The notes: generated by a model from the letters alone, not told the origin. DNA of 64,000 nucleotides from Bremia lactucae (GCF_004359215.1 NC_090611.1:3570955-3634954), one strand, 5' to 3'. Counted from the stretch's first letter, positions 9,466-19,979 are shown. A program made the numbers and translations.

Positions 9466-9589
9466 CGACGCTGAAGCGTCGGCCCATTAGCAGCATTTAC
9501 ATGCTGCTGTCTCAACAGCTACAGTTGTTGAGCATCCTGTTCTCTCAACACCTCGGCGTGCTGAGAGCCTTGCTGGCAAATGCAAGGCT
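9466..9589. repeat. Run of five consecutive short hairpins
   Basis: Five inverted repeats follow one another in 124 bp: CGACGCT/AGCGTCG (9466-9481), AGCAGCAT/ATGCTGCT (9489-9508), CTCAACA/TGTTGAG (9511-9532), CTCTCA with inner CAC pairing TGAGAG with GTG (9542-9567), and AGCCTTGC/GCAAGGCT (9566-9589). Loops are 2-8 nt. On the minus strand this is the Gln-rich N-terminal part of gag. Such stacking suggests RNA structure, but chance in a repetitive coding stretch cannot be excluded. Confidence 0.75.
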
Positions 9590-9599
9590 ACAGAAGACT

Positions 9600-9994
9600 A
9601 AATCATCCGAATGGGTGAGCTGACGCCCGTGGATGTGCGCAATATTCATACCAAATTTCCTGAAATGGCTCTAACGTACGACTATGAACTTGACAGGTTT
9701 CAAAAAGAATGTGTTATCCATTTCTCGGGCCGTCGAGTTCGTGTTGTATGAACTCGGCTATGGCCGCATGCTTTCCATCTCTTCCCATAGTATACAGCAT
9801 AGCGCCAACGGCTGGCCCGCCTTCGACCGATCATTCGTTAGATCGCACTCCATTCAATGGCACTCAAATTAAACCACATGCGTGGCGTGATAGCATTCTC
9901 GAGGGGCTGGATAGCTCCCTCCTTCTTCATCCAACATGTCCATGTTAGATGGAACGTGCGTGGGCCGTTGAACGGACTACGAAGTTCTACCAGC
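9600..9994. other. Unassigned DNA
   Basis: No recognisable coding region on either strand. Short frames lack domain signal. It lies between the 5' (minus-strand) side of the gag remnant and the family B LTR. Confidence 0.4.
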
Positions 9995-10306
9995 TGCAAC
10001 GGGGCACCTTTCACTAGTACTGATCAGTACTAGTTAACCTTACACTGATTACAGTGAAGGTGAGGTGCCACGAAACTTCACGTACACCCAAAGGTTCATA
10101 GGAAGGTTTCGTGCAAAGCTAAGGGGTATTTAGCTTTAGAGGTTCAGACTAAAGCTTTACAATAAATAAACGTAAAACTGTATTGATGTATTTAGTTTCA
10201 AACATAAAAATCTTTTATCTTTACTACTGAACTGATTATATTTATATCTAACTAAGTACGGCGCCTCCTTGCGCACCGCACAATCGTGTCCTTTTACGAT
10301 TGGCGG
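9995..10306 (+). repeat. LTR of gypsy family B with palindrome
   Basis: It begins TGCAACGGGGCACCTTTCAC and parallels the LTR at 1881. Near its start is a 22-bp perfect palindrome (10013-10034, centred on TGATCA), enclosed by the wider pair GCACCTTTCACT / AGTGAAGGTGAGGTGC. It ends ACGATTGGCGGGGTTGAT; TGGCGGGGTTGAT would be the primer-binding site. No sense internal region follows, so it is a solo or cut LTR. The duplicated assembly block starts 17 bp after it. Confidence 0.55.
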
Positions 10307-10329
10307 GGTTGATCTAGACTTAAAACGAC

Positions 10330-10819
10330 CAATTAATAGAGCTAATGTCTATGCATCAAGATTACCAAATTTGGGAATATTGGAACTATTTAAGTCAAAA
10401 GTAATAAAGATGATAATTTTGTACTTCTTTATTTATTTGCTCTCATAGGAAATAATACTAAATATTCCTCTTAGATGGAATAATACTTCACACCCCGTCA
10501 TTGCGAGAGCATCGAGAAATTGCGTCAGTTACAAATTGTGCTTTGCTGTATGCATGCACCAACAAGTGCTGACATCCTCATTCAGGACTTTCCCAAGATC
10601 TTGCACATAATAGTCCTTGTAAATAGACAATCTGAACCTCTTTAAAAAAACTTTCAAAGCTGTAATAATTCCGATACTTAAACTAAATAGCTCACTTCTG
10701 AGGCAAACGCTTTTTACTTAACCTTGCTTTCACATGTGTATATGTTAAGAAAAAAAAAACAGATCTTTGTCTTATTATTCAATCTTTACTATTGTCCACG
10801 CCAATATATTGTTTACAAT
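10330..10819. other. AT-rich intergenic DNA downstream of SPOUT1
   Basis: There is no coding signal. It contains A/T runs and, at 10780-10819, the region just 3' of the SPOUT1-like stop codon. It presumably includes that gene's 3' UTR on the minus strand. Confidence 0.5.
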
Positions 10820-12117
10820 CTATAAAGCTCGTCCGCTTCGTTTGACGTGAGGTCGAAGAGCTGCTAGTGAAATGAGTAGCGCTTCCTCGGATCGGATCGT
10901 ACGACTTCCTTGTTCTGGACACGTATTCACCCACATATCAAAGAGCGTACTCGAATCCTCTCCACTCACTACAACAGTCTCGTCCGCATCCACGCACTCT
11001 TCCAGACCAGCAACGCCACCAAAAACAATCAGTGCGTGGCGAAATGTTGGCAATGAAAAGCCAGGGTCATCCACAGATAAAGTCCCCCTTTCGGACGTGC
11101 CGATTTTAAGGTCATAGCCACCAGAAAATGGACAATCTGTCCACACATTACTCAGTAAAGGGGCAAAACGCGTCGTGTAGCCCCAATACACCCCAAGTTG
11201 TTCCCGAGGTTCGGCTAGCGACACCAATGTACCCACCACTAGACCATGTCCAATATTAAAATCATTTTTCAATGTCTTCATAATTGACAATTACAAAAGC
11301 ACGTACTCTTTTTTTTAAACTCTTTCGATGCTTCATCAATTTTCACAGTCACACGTATACCTGGTTGTATACGTTTGTCGACCACAACTTCTCGTGAAAG
11401 ACCCACGTAGACATGGGATCCTTCCTTCTCCTTTAAAGGTCGATCAGTGACCACACCTTCGCGGTATACGCTCCACTCGTGCGCTCGCAAGTGATGCGGA
11501 CAGTCTAATGGATTCAATAGACCAGCACAGCTTAGATCTGAGTGCATGGGAAAGAGAGCACGCCGCAAGTACTGAGGCGTTTCCAGGTACTGAAGAATCC
11601 GAGCCATAAACACGTGGCAGTCGTGCGCACGTTTCTTTGGTACTCCACTAGTGCTTGCAGAGGCAGCTAATTGATCGTCAAATACAATAATCTCGTCAAC
11701 TTGGAAAATGACAGCAGCACGAGCGACTTGACCGGCCAAGTACGTTTTAAGCTCCTTCGTCTGAGCATTGTCGAGAATGGAGCCAGGAATGGCCATGCTC
11801 AACGTGTACGCACGTCCTTTACTATCTCGCTCAGTGTCTAATTGTTGTTGTATCTGCTGCTTTTTTTCTACTTCTCGCTGTGCTTTTACATTCACTTTCC
11901 GCTTCTTCCGAGCCTCACGTTTGAGTCTCTGAGCCTCCTCGGGGTCGATCGAGTCGTCCGACGAGCGAGTTTTAGCACTTCCATGATCCGTATGCGTTCT
12001 GGAAGCTTTCGTATCGAGATTTTCTGTCGTTTTGAGTTTACGCACAGGTTTCGGTGCAGTCAAGGCAGCTGCGTGCAGCGTCGCGAGCTCCTCGTCGCTA
12101 GACTCGCTGCTGATCAT
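10820..12117 (-). CDS. SPOUT1-like: SPOUT1/C9orf114-like RNA methyltransferase (2 exons), copy 1
   Basis: Exons are 12117-11307 and 11238-10820. The 68-bp intron has a GTACGTG donor and CTAG acceptor and is phase 1, giving a 409-aa protein (the human homologue is about 376 aa). The N-terminal ~85 residues are acidic and then Lys-rich. The SPOUT fold starts at about residue 105 with LSMAIPGSILDNAQ and AVIFQVDEIIVFDD. The splice joins EFKKK to MVGTLVSLAEPREQLGVY, exactly as the family requires. The C-terminal part has WGYTTRFAPLLSNV, YDLKIGTSERG, HALIVFGG and VNTCPEQGSRTIRSEEA, the knot region that binds S-adenosylmethionine in SPOUT enzymes. Known role: predicted RNA methyltransferase; the human protein is also linked to mitotic spindles. 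It diverges from the LRRC57-like gene across 141 bp. The intron is inferred from frame and GT-AG. Confidence 0.88.
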
Positions 12118-12258
12118 GCGTATTATTAATGGAGACGGACCACGAAGGGATTTTGACCAATAAGAGGTAGCATTTGCAAGAACGTTTCCAAAGTAGTCAT
12201 CAAATGATTATTTTTACTAAACCTTCTCATAAAATAGTTTAACAATAAAGGCCCGTGT
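12118..12258. promoter_or_regulatory. Bidirectional intergenic promoter, SPOUT1-like / LRRC57-like, copy 1
   Basis: Only 141 bp separate the two divergent start codons, so both promoters must lie here or overlap the coding regions. A CCAAT box is visible (GACCAATAAGAGG, about 12156-12168). No TATA box stands out, as is common in oomycetes. The AT-rich centre (12200-12245) would suit transcription starts in both directions. Confidence 0.55.
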
Positions 12259-13139
12259 ATGGGGACTACGGCCACGAAGGCACGTGAGGCCCATTCAAAG
12301 GCCAAAAGCAAGCCTAAGAATAATCGCAGTGTCCAGCACCAGAAGATTCAATCTGCTAGGATAACGGGTGTATTGGCGCTTTCTGAAAGCAAGTTAAAAA
12401 CCATTCCTCCGGAGATTCTTGAGCTGTCAACGCTGCGCACGCTGGACCTTTCGAGCAATAAACTAAGCGAGTTGCCATGCGCTATGAACAGCCTCACATC
12501 GCTCAAGATGCTAAAAGTGTCCTTTAATGTCCTCGTAACGCTTCCGAATTTGTCAAAATTAAAGGCACTCACCTCGGTACGAATTGTCATTTTTTTTCGT
12601 GTGCATATATGATTGATTATATTATGAAATAGTTGGTGCTAGATGGTAATATTTTAAAAGATATTCCGCATGCTCTGCCTCCAAACTTGGCCAAACTTTC
12701 GCTTAAGGGCAATGACCTGCGTACCATACCTCAACGTGTGATCGCGTTAGGTCAATTGCAAGAGCTGGATCTGTCGGAGAATGGAATTGTGACGTTGCCT
12801 GAAACTATGAACCAGATGCAGGAGTTGGAGGAAATTAATTTAGATGGCAACAAATTAACAACTTTGCCGGCAGTTTTTGGAAGATGCAACAAGCTTAAAA
12901 TTTTGTCGGCACGCCGAAATTTGCTAGCAGGGGATGTCTTGATCCAATCCATTGCTGCGGAAGTGTTGGGAGAAGGGTCGGCAGTTCAGGTGTTAAACCT
13001 CGATGGTAATTCCATAAGTAAAGAGCATTTGCAACGCATGAAGGGCTTTGACGCGTTCCTCACTCGACGGACAAAGCTTAAGAATAAAGAAGTTCATGGC
13101 GGTCTAAATTCAGATTTGAGTTTATGTGGACTAGATTAA
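12259..13139 (+). CDS. LRRC57-like: LRRC57-like leucine-rich-repeat protein (2 exons), copy 1
   Basis: Exons 12259-12576 and 12633-13139 are split by a 56-bp GTACGAATTG...AATAG phase-0 intron, giving 274 aa. The protein begins MGTTATKAREAHSKAK, a possible N-myristoylation start (Gly2) like LRRC57's MGNS. About eight LRRs follow (for example LRTLDLSSNKLSELP, LQELDLSENGIVTLP and LEEINLDGNKLTTLP). The end, LQRMKGFDAFLTRRTKLKN, parallels the LRRC57 tail LEGYDKYMERFTATKKK. The role is unknown; LRR proteins of this type are small membrane-associated scaffolds. The first ORF would stop after the intron's first codons, and splicing restores NLSKLKALTSLVLDGN, an unbroken LRR, which strongly supports the intron. 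Confidence 0.88.
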
Positions 13140-13373
13140 ATACACGAACTTTTTTACTTGTCCCTGTGATACTTTATTGTCGTCAAATCAATCAGTTATT
13201 TCTAATATTTGCTATATCGTGTTCATTTCAAGATTAAAAAGGTAAATAAATTGTAGTTTTCGCACATAATTAAATTTAACATAGGAAGCGAGACGACAAA
13301 ACAAACAGAAGAGCGGCATTTTCACTTACATTTGCCAACTCGCACATGTCACGTCATTAAAAGCCATAGATAC
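13140..13373. terminator. Convergent 3' intergenic region, copy 1
   Basis: The LRRC57-like gene (+) and the membrane-protein gene (-) converge here with 234 bp between stop codons. The stretch is AT-rich and contains AATAAA-like and AT-rich tracts around 13236-13290 suited to polyadenylation of both transcripts. No other feature is seen. Confidence 0.4.
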
Positions 13374-14190
13374 TCATGTCTTTCTTCTCCTCGCAACTTC
13401 TTGAACAATATCACGTCCATAAACATCCGAATCACACTTTGGCGATGCCTGCTTCTCTCCGACGGAACCTTGAGACAACGACTTTTTGTAGCCACTGCTA
13501 GGACCATTCAGCGCATGGATCTCATTAGAAATTACATCCTTTTGAAAGACCAATTTATTCTGAATCGGATCAAACACAAGCCAATCATCGGGTCGCCGTA
13601 TCGTTCGATTCGCGTATTGCATTTTCACCTGTACCAATTTTGCCATTGCTTTGATACACGCGTCATTATCCACAGGTGGAAATACTGACATATTGTCAAT
13701 GTTATCGCAATTCTCGTATTGTGTTTCATCTTCTGACAGTAACTCGGGCAAATCTGGCTCTGACAGCATAAATGGCAAACTGCCAGACAGAATACGTCAA
13801 TAATATAAAGTTGTACGCAGCTTGATAATCCACTTACTACGTCGGTAGAACCTCAAACAATTGATGCTTTAACCAACGACACGAGAAAGAGTCGAGTAGC
13901 AGCAACCAACCTCGGTCTAGCAATCCCCAGTGCTTCGCTGCATACAAGGCGATATATACGCCTAAAAACTGCAGCGTGGGCATGCGCACACGCACCAGTG
14001 GTACAAGAGTAGTGTGCATACTGATCTCCTCGCCCAGCGTCTCTGCAAATGAAAAATGGGGGTACAGTTTGCACACGGCGAGGGCAGTTGAGCAGGCCTC
14101 GTCCATTAGATTCACCATGACACCTATGCCGGCTGCCAAGTACACGACAAACCATGGCGCGCGATAAGCAGCATTAAGGACGTGCAACAT
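13374..14190 (-). CDS. Unknown membrane protein (2 exons), copy 1
   Basis: Exons 14190-13838 and 13779-13374 are joined across a 58-bp intron with a textbook GTAAGTG donor and CTGGCAG acceptor. The splice creates LFEVLPTYLPFMLSEPDLPE and removes an in-frame TAG, giving 252 aa. The N-terminal half is hydrophobic, with likely membrane segments at about residues 11-29 (APWFVVYLAAGIGVMVNL) and 75-93 (TLQFLGVYIALYAAKHWG). The C-terminal half is soluble, acidic then basic, and ends VARRRKT. I do not recognise the family. It could be an organelle or endomembrane protein, but nothing in the sequence decides this. The start codon could lie elsewhere if a further 5' exon exists. Confidence 0.7.
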
Positions 14191-14855
14191 ATCGTTAACG
14201 CCGAATAGCTACCGTTGGCTAGGACTGATAAATTAACGAGCGTGTATTTTCTGCTTAAGCGAACAACATTGATAAATTTTCCAATAAAAATTCTTTTGCG
14301 TCAAATTTACTGATATTTACACGGGATTTTGAGATGCATAAATAAAATTGTGGTCACGCGAAGTGTTATTAGCCAAAACTTGACATTGTGATAATGCAGT
14401 TTATTACGAAATAAAAAGATAATTTAAATTGAATTAAAATACCAAAAGCATATGAATAATGTAGTGCAACGTAATTGTAAAACGACTATAATCGTTTAAT
14501 ATAAAAACTATGTCGTTATTTGTAAATGCAATTCAAAAACGATATGTTTGAAATAGCTTTTGCAAAATACTATTCGGTATATATATTTTTTCGAAAAAAT
14601 AAGCCGGTATAGCGACACACACCCTTCGGTATCGCCACCCCCGTTTGTTTGGTAGCGTTAAAAGAAGTTACAGATTGCTGACAAGATAAAATATTTTCAA
14701 GGAATGACAATTCTACTGCATCACAAAATCAACATTTTTTTTCCTCTAAAATCGTCTTGAGAGCCCACCCTTTAATATCGCCACCCCCGCTTATTATATC
14801 AAGAAACGGTACACACCCGTTTATCTAACTAAAAAAACGGTTTAATGTGGGATTA
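14191..14855. other. AT-rich spacer with short CG-rich repeats, copy 1
   Basis: No gene is seen. The spacer is AT-rich, but near its end the motif TATCGCCACCCCCG occurs twice (about 14631 and 14777), with related ACACCCGTTTATCTA at about 14814. The same motif reappears as CGACACCCGTTTATCTA just after copy 2 (about 19391), so the end of the block lies within a short degenerate repeat array. Confidence 0.55.
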
Positions 14856-14856
14856 N
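14856..14856. other. Single-N contig junction
   Basis: A lone N between ...GGGATTA and AAACGACC... marks a scaffold join. The sequence on its left continues as TCGACACCCG at 19390 after copy 2, while the sequence on its right equals 10323 onward. This supports a missed overlap. Confidence 0.9.
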
Positions 14857-15353
14857 AAACGACCAATTAATAGAGCTAATGTCTATGCATCAAGATTACC
14901 AAATTTGGGAATATTGGAACTATTTAAGTCAAAAGTAATAAAGATGATAATTTTGTACTTCTTTATTTATTTGCTCTCATAGGAAATAATACTAAATATT
15001 CCTCTTAGATGGAATAATACTTCACACCCCGTCATTGCGAGAGCATCGAGAAATTGCGTCAGTTACAAATTGTGCTTTGCTGTATGCATGCACCAACAAG
15101 TGCTGACATCCTCATTCAGGACTTTCCCAAGATCTTGCACATAATAGTCCTTGTAAATAGACAATCTGAACCTCTTTAAAAAAACTTTCAAAGCTGTAAT
15201 AATTCCGATACTTAAACTAAATAGCTCACTTCTGAGGCAAACGCTTTTTACTTAACCTTGCTTTCACATGTGTATATGTTAAGAAAAAAAAAACAGATCT
15301 TTGTCTTATTATTCAATCTTTACTATTGTCCACGCCAATATATTGTTTACAAT

Positions 15354-16651
15354 CTATAAAGCTCGTCCGCTTCGTTTGACGTGAGGTCGAAGAGCTGCTA
15401 GTGAAATGAGTAGCGCTTCCTCGGATCGGATCGTACGACTTCCTTGTTCTGGACACGTATTCACCCACATATCAAAGAGCGTACTCGAATCCTCTCCACT
15501 CACTACAACAGTCTCGTCCGCATCCACGCACTCTTCCAGACCAGCAACGCCACCAAAAACAATCAGTGCGTGGCGAAATGTTGGCAATGAAAAGCCAGGG
15601 TCATCCACAGATAAAGTCCCCCTTTCGGACGTGCCGATTTTAAGGTCATAGCCACCAGAAAATGGACAATCTGTCCACACATTACTCAGTAAAGGGGCAA
15701 AACGCGTCGTGTAGCCCCAATACACCCCAAGTTGTTCCCGAGGTTCGGCTAGCGACACCAATGTACCCACCACTAGACCATGTCCAATATTAAAATCATT
15801 TTTCAATGTCTTCATAATTGACAATTACAAAAGCACGTACTCTTTTTTTTAAACTCTTTCGATGCTTCATCAATTTTCACAGTCACACGTATACCTGGTT
15901 GTATACGTTTGTCGACCACAACTTCTCGTGAAAGACCCACGTAGACATGGGATCCTTCCTTCTCCTTTAAAGGTCGATCAGTGACCACACCTTCGCGGTA
16001 TACGCTCCACTCGTGCGCTCGCAAGTGATGCGGACAGTCTAATGGATTCAATAGACCAGCACAGCTTAGATCTGAGTGCATGGGAAAGAGAGCACGCCGC
16101 AAGTACTGAGGCGTTTCCAGGTACTGAAGAATCCGAGCCATAAACACGTGGCAGTCGTGCGCACGTTTCTTTGGTACTCCACTAGTGCTTGCAGAGGCAG
16201 CTAATTGATCGTCAAATACAATAATCTCGTCAACTTGGAAAATGACAGCAGCACGAGCGACTTGACCGGCCAAGTACGTTTTAAGCTCCTTCGTCTGAGC
16301 ATTGTCGAGAATGGAGCCAGGAATGGCCATGCTCAACGTGTACGCACGTCCTTTACTATCTCGCTCAGTGTCTAATTGTTGTTGTATCTGCTGCTTTTTT
16401 TCTACTTCTCGCTGTGCTTTTACATTCACTTTCCGCTTCTTCCGAGCCTCACGTTTGAGTCTCTGAGCCTCCTCGGGGTCGATCGAGTCGTCCGACGAGC
16501 GAGTTTTAGCACTTCCATGATCCGTATGCGTTCTGGAAGCTTTCGTATCGAGATTTTCTGTCGTTTTGAGTTTACGCACAGGTTTCGGTGCAGTCAAGGC
16601 AGCTGCGTGCAGCGTCGCGAGCTCCTCGTCGCTAGACTCGCTGCTGATCAT
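15354..16651 (-). CDS. SPOUT1-like: SPOUT1/C9orf114-like RNA methyltransferase, copy 2
   Basis: Exons 16651-15841 and 15772-15354 with the same 68-bp phase-1 intron as copy 1. The predicted 409-aa product is identical. It keeps the SPOUT motifs (AIPGSILDNAQ, GTSERG, GSRTIRSEEA). An intact, unmutated duplicate is what an unmerged contig overlap gives; it should not be counted as a paralogue unless read depth shows two copies. Confidence 0.8.
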
Positions 16652-16792
16652 GCGTATTATTAATGGAGACGGACCACGAAGGGATTTTGACCAATAAGAG
16701 GTAGCATTTGCAAGAACGTTTCCAAAGTAGTCATCAAATGATTATTTTTACTAAACCTTCTCATAAAATAGTTTAACAATAAAGGCCCGTGT
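16652..16792. promoter_or_regulatory. Bidirectional intergenic promoter, copy 2
   Basis: 141 bp between divergent starts, the same as 12118-12258, with the CCAAT box at about 16690-16702. Probably the same locus as copy 1. Confidence 0.5.
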
Positions 16793-17673
16793 ATGGGGAC
16801 TACGGCCACGAAGGCACGTGAGGCCCATTCAAAGGCCAAAAGCAAGCCTAAGAATAATCGCAGTGTCCAGCACCAGAAGATTCAATCTGCTAGGATAACG
16901 GGTGTATTGGCGCTTTCTGAAAGCAAGTTAAAAACCATTCCTCCGGAGATTCTTGAGCTGTCAACGCTGCGCACGCTGGACCTTTCGAGCAATAAACTAA
17001 GCGAGTTGCCATGCGCTATGAACAGCCTCACATCGCTCAAGATGCTAAAAGTGTCCTTTAATGTCCTCGTAACGCTTCCGAATTTGTCAAAATTAAAGGC
17101 ACTCACCTCGGTACGAATTGTCATTTTTTTTCGTGTGCATATATGATTGATTATATTATGAAATAGTTGGTGCTAGATGGTAATATTTTAAAAGATATTC
17201 CGCATGCTCTGCCTCCAAACTTGGCCAAACTTTCGCTTAAGGGCAATGACCTGCGTACCATACCTCAACGTGTGATCGCGTTAGGTCAATTGCAAGAGCT
17301 GGATCTGTCGGAGAATGGAATTGTGACGTTGCCTGAAACTATGAACCAGATGCAGGAGTTGGAGGAAATTAATTTAGATGGCAACAAATTAACAACTTTG
17401 CCGGCAGTTTTTGGAAGATGCAACAAGCTTAAAATTTTGTCGGCACGCCGAAATTTGCTAGCAGGGGATGTCTTGATCCAATCCATTGCTGCGGAAGTGT
17501 TGGGAGAAGGGTCGGCAGTTCAGGTGTTAAACCTCGATGGTAATTCCATAAGTAAAGAGCATTTGCAACGCATGAAGGGCTTTGACGCGTTCCTCACTCG
17601 ACGGACAAAGCTTAAGAATAAAGAAGTTCATGGCGGTCTAAATTCAGATTTGAGTTTATGTGGACTAGATTAA
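16793..17673 (+). CDS. LRRC57-like: LRRC57-like leucine-rich-repeat protein, copy 2
   Basis: Exons 16793-17110 and 17167-17673; 56-bp intron; 274 aa, identical to copy 1 in every residue compared. Gly2 myristoylation-type start, LRR array and basic C-terminal tail are all retained. Most likely the same gene assembled twice. Confidence 0.8.
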
Positions 17674-17907
17674 ATACACGAACTTTTTTACTTGTCCCTG
17701 TGATACTTTATTGTCGTCAAATCAATCAGTTATTTCTAATATTTGCTATATCGTGTTCATTTCAAGATTAAAAAGGTAAATAAATTGTAGTTTTCGCACA
17801 TAATTAAATTTAACATAGGAAGCGAGACGACAAAACAAACAGAAGAGCGGCATTTTCACTTACATTTGCCAACTCGCACATGTCACGTCATTAAAAGCCA
17901 TAGATAC

Positions 17908-18724
17908 TCATGTCTTTCTTCTCCTCGCAACTTCTTGAACAATATCACGTCCATAAACATCCGAATCACACTTTGGCGATGCCTGCTTCTCTCCGACGGA
18001 ACCTTGAGACAACGACTTTTTGTAGCCACTGCTAGGACCATTCAGCGCATGGATCTCATTAGAAATTACATCCTTTTGAAAGACCAATTTATTCTGAATC
18101 GGATCAAACACAAGCCAATCATCGGGTCGCCGTATCGTTCGATTCGCGTATTGCATTTTCACCTGTACCAATTTTGCCATTGCTTTGATACACGCGTCAT
18201 TATCCACAGGTGGAAATACTGACATATTGTCAATGTTATCGCAATTCTCGTATTGTGTTTCATCTTCTGACAGTAACTCGGGCAAATCTGGCTCTGACAG
18301 CATAAATGGCAAACTGCCAGACAGAATACGTCAATAATATAAAGTTGTACGCAGCTTGATAATCCACTTACTACGTCGGTAGAACCTCAAACAATTGATG
18401 CTTTAACCAACGACACGAGAAAGAGTCGAGTAGCAGCAACCAACCTCGGTCTAGCAATCCCCAGTGCTTCGCTGCATACAAGGCGATATATACGCCTAAA
18501 AACTGCAGCGTGGGCATGCGCACACGCACCAGTGGTACAAGAGTAGTGTGCATACTGATCTCCTCGCCCAGCGTCTCTGCAAATGAAAAATGGGGGTACA
18601 GTTTGCACACGGCGAGGGCAGTTGAGCAGGCCTCGTCCATTAGATTCACCATGACACCTATGCCGGCTGCCAAGTACACGACAAACCATGGCGCGCGATA
18701 AGCAGCATTAAGGACGTGCAACAT
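17908..18724 (-). CDS. Unknown membrane protein, copy 2
   Basis: Exons 18724-18372 and 18313-17908 with the same GTAAGTG...CTGGCAG 58-bp intron; 252 aa, identical to copy 1. Two likely N-terminal membrane segments and a polar C-terminal half. Family not recognised. Probably an assembly duplicate. Confidence 0.65.
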
Positions 18725-19389
18725 ATCGTTAACGCCGAATAGCTACCGTTGGCTAGGACTGATAAATTAACGAGCGTGTATTTTCTGCTTAAGCGAACAA
18801 CATTGATAAATTTTCCAATAAAAATTCTTTTGCGTCAAATTTACTGATATTTACACGGGATTTTGAGATGCATAAATAAAATTGTGGTCACGCGAAGTGT
18901 TATTAGCCAAAACTTGACATTGTGATAATGCAGTTTATTACGAAATAAAAAGATAATTTAAATTGAATTAAAATACCAAAAGCATATGAATAATGTAGTG
19001 CAACGTAATTGTAAAACGACTATAATCGTTTAATATAAAAACTATGTCGTTATTTGTAAATGCAATTCAAAAACGATATGTTTGAAATAGCTTTTGCAAA
19101 ATACTATTCGGTATATATATTTTTTCGAAAAAATAAGCCGGTATAGCGACACACACCCTTCGGTATCGCCACCCCCGTTTGTTTGGTAGCGTTAAAAGAA
19201 GTTACAGATTGCTGACAAGATAAAATATTTTCAAGGAATGACAATTCTACTGCATCACAAAATCAACATTTTTTTTCCTCTAAAATCGTCTTGAGAGCCC
19301 ACCCTTTAATATCGCCACCCCCGCTTATTATATCAAGAAACGGTACACACCCGTTTATCTAACTAAAAAAACGGTTTAATGTGGGATTA
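18725..19389. other. AT-rich spacer, copy 2
   Basis: Same as 14191-14855, including the two TATCGCCACCCCCG motifs. After 19389 the sequence becomes unique and carries one more related motif. Confidence 0.5.
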
Positions 19390-19694
19390 TCGACACCCGT
19401 TTATCTACCTCTGTATTAATGAAAGTAGTGTGACGGGTGTGACTGCTCGTGGGTACATCAAAATCCGTGTCAGTTTTTTGGCGGATATTAGTGTCCAAGT
19501 TTTTGTACCCACCATGAACGCAAGCAAGCCACACCTTCCTAGTGTTTCAAGATTGTTGGCTTTCGTGCGTAAAATCTGCTCGGGTCGAGGTATTCGGTGA
19601 ATAGGAGAATGACTTCGTCGGGTGCATTCATAGCAATGTGTCAACTCCTGCTGTTACACCGATGCGTCACAGCCATAACGACTTATAGTTAATA

Positions 19695-19979
19695 ATGGCA
19701 GCATCAAAGCCTTCTCTTTTAGCGCTAGAGAAGAGGCTAAACTGCGCCCAGAACCCGTACAAGTCACTTCAAAGAGCTTGCGTTGTTGCCAAGGCCTTGC
19801 GCCGCGAGCTGACCAAGATTACGCAGTACTTTTCTGACGAAGCGAATCGTCTAAACAACCCTCTTCGTGAAGTTGACACCCTCTTCACGGAAGCTGAGCG
19901 TACCCTCCGCCAAAATCTTCCTTACACTCTGCGAGACCTCGAGAAGAAGCGTAAGACATCCAATAATCGAGCCGATTAA
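19695..19979 (+). CDS. 94-aa ORF, possible gag N-terminus of gypsy family D
   Basis: An intact ATG-to-TAA frame encoding a basic, helix-rich protein (LLALEKRLNCAQNP, LRRELTKITQYFSDEA, AERTLRQNLPYTLRDLEKKR). It lies 400-900 bp upstream of gag zinc-knuckle and protease remnants on the same strand, so it may be the 5' part of that gag. I see no signature motif, and its status as a gene is uncertain. Confidence 0.4.
   Translation: MAASKPSLLALEKRLNCAQNPYKSLQRACVVAKALRRELTKITQYFSDEANRLNNPLREVDTLFTEAERTLRQNLPYTLRDLEKKRKTSNNRAD

Larger units (their letters stand above)
10323..14855. repeat. 4,533-bp block, copy 1 of an apparently perfect duplication
   Basis: Every stretch compared, including all coding regions and the AT-rich spacer, recurs at +4,534 (14857-19389). 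Copy 1 ends at a single N (14856), and copy 2 starts right after it. The end of the left contig and the start of the right contig are thus the same sequence. This is the pattern of two overlapping contigs placed side by side, so one copy is probably artificial. Confidence 0.9.
14857..19389. repeat. 4,533-bp block, copy 2
   Basis: Same content and orientation as 10323-14855, offset +4,534. No difference was found in any region compared. Natural tandem duplicates normally show some divergence in AT-rich spacer, so the identity plus the N at the boundary favours an assembly artefact. Copy 2 continues into unique sequence at 19390, making it the likely right-hand contig. Confidence 0.9.

Noticed and set aside
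9466..9589. CRISPR-like array
   Set aside because: The inverted repeats all differ in sequence, with no shared direct repeat or spacer pattern, and the DNA is eukaryotic.
10820..11290. A separate 156-aa gene starting at 11290
   Set aside because: It starts with a non-ATG codon and overlaps the end of the upstream frame. A 68-bp GT-AG intron joins both frames into one SPOUT1-like protein.
11842..12129. 95-codon plus-strand ORF opposite SPOUT1-like exon 1
   Set aside because: Shadow of the Lys/Glu-rich coding stretch on the other strand; no domain.
12633..13139. A separate LRR gene
   Set aside because: It begins with TTG directly after an intron acceptor. Splicing to 12259-12576 restores an unbroken LRR.
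13837..14155. Alternative 100-aa frame overlapping the membrane-protein exon
   Set aside because: The splice donor GTAAGTG and downstream exon fit the other frame, which also gives clear hydrophobic segments.
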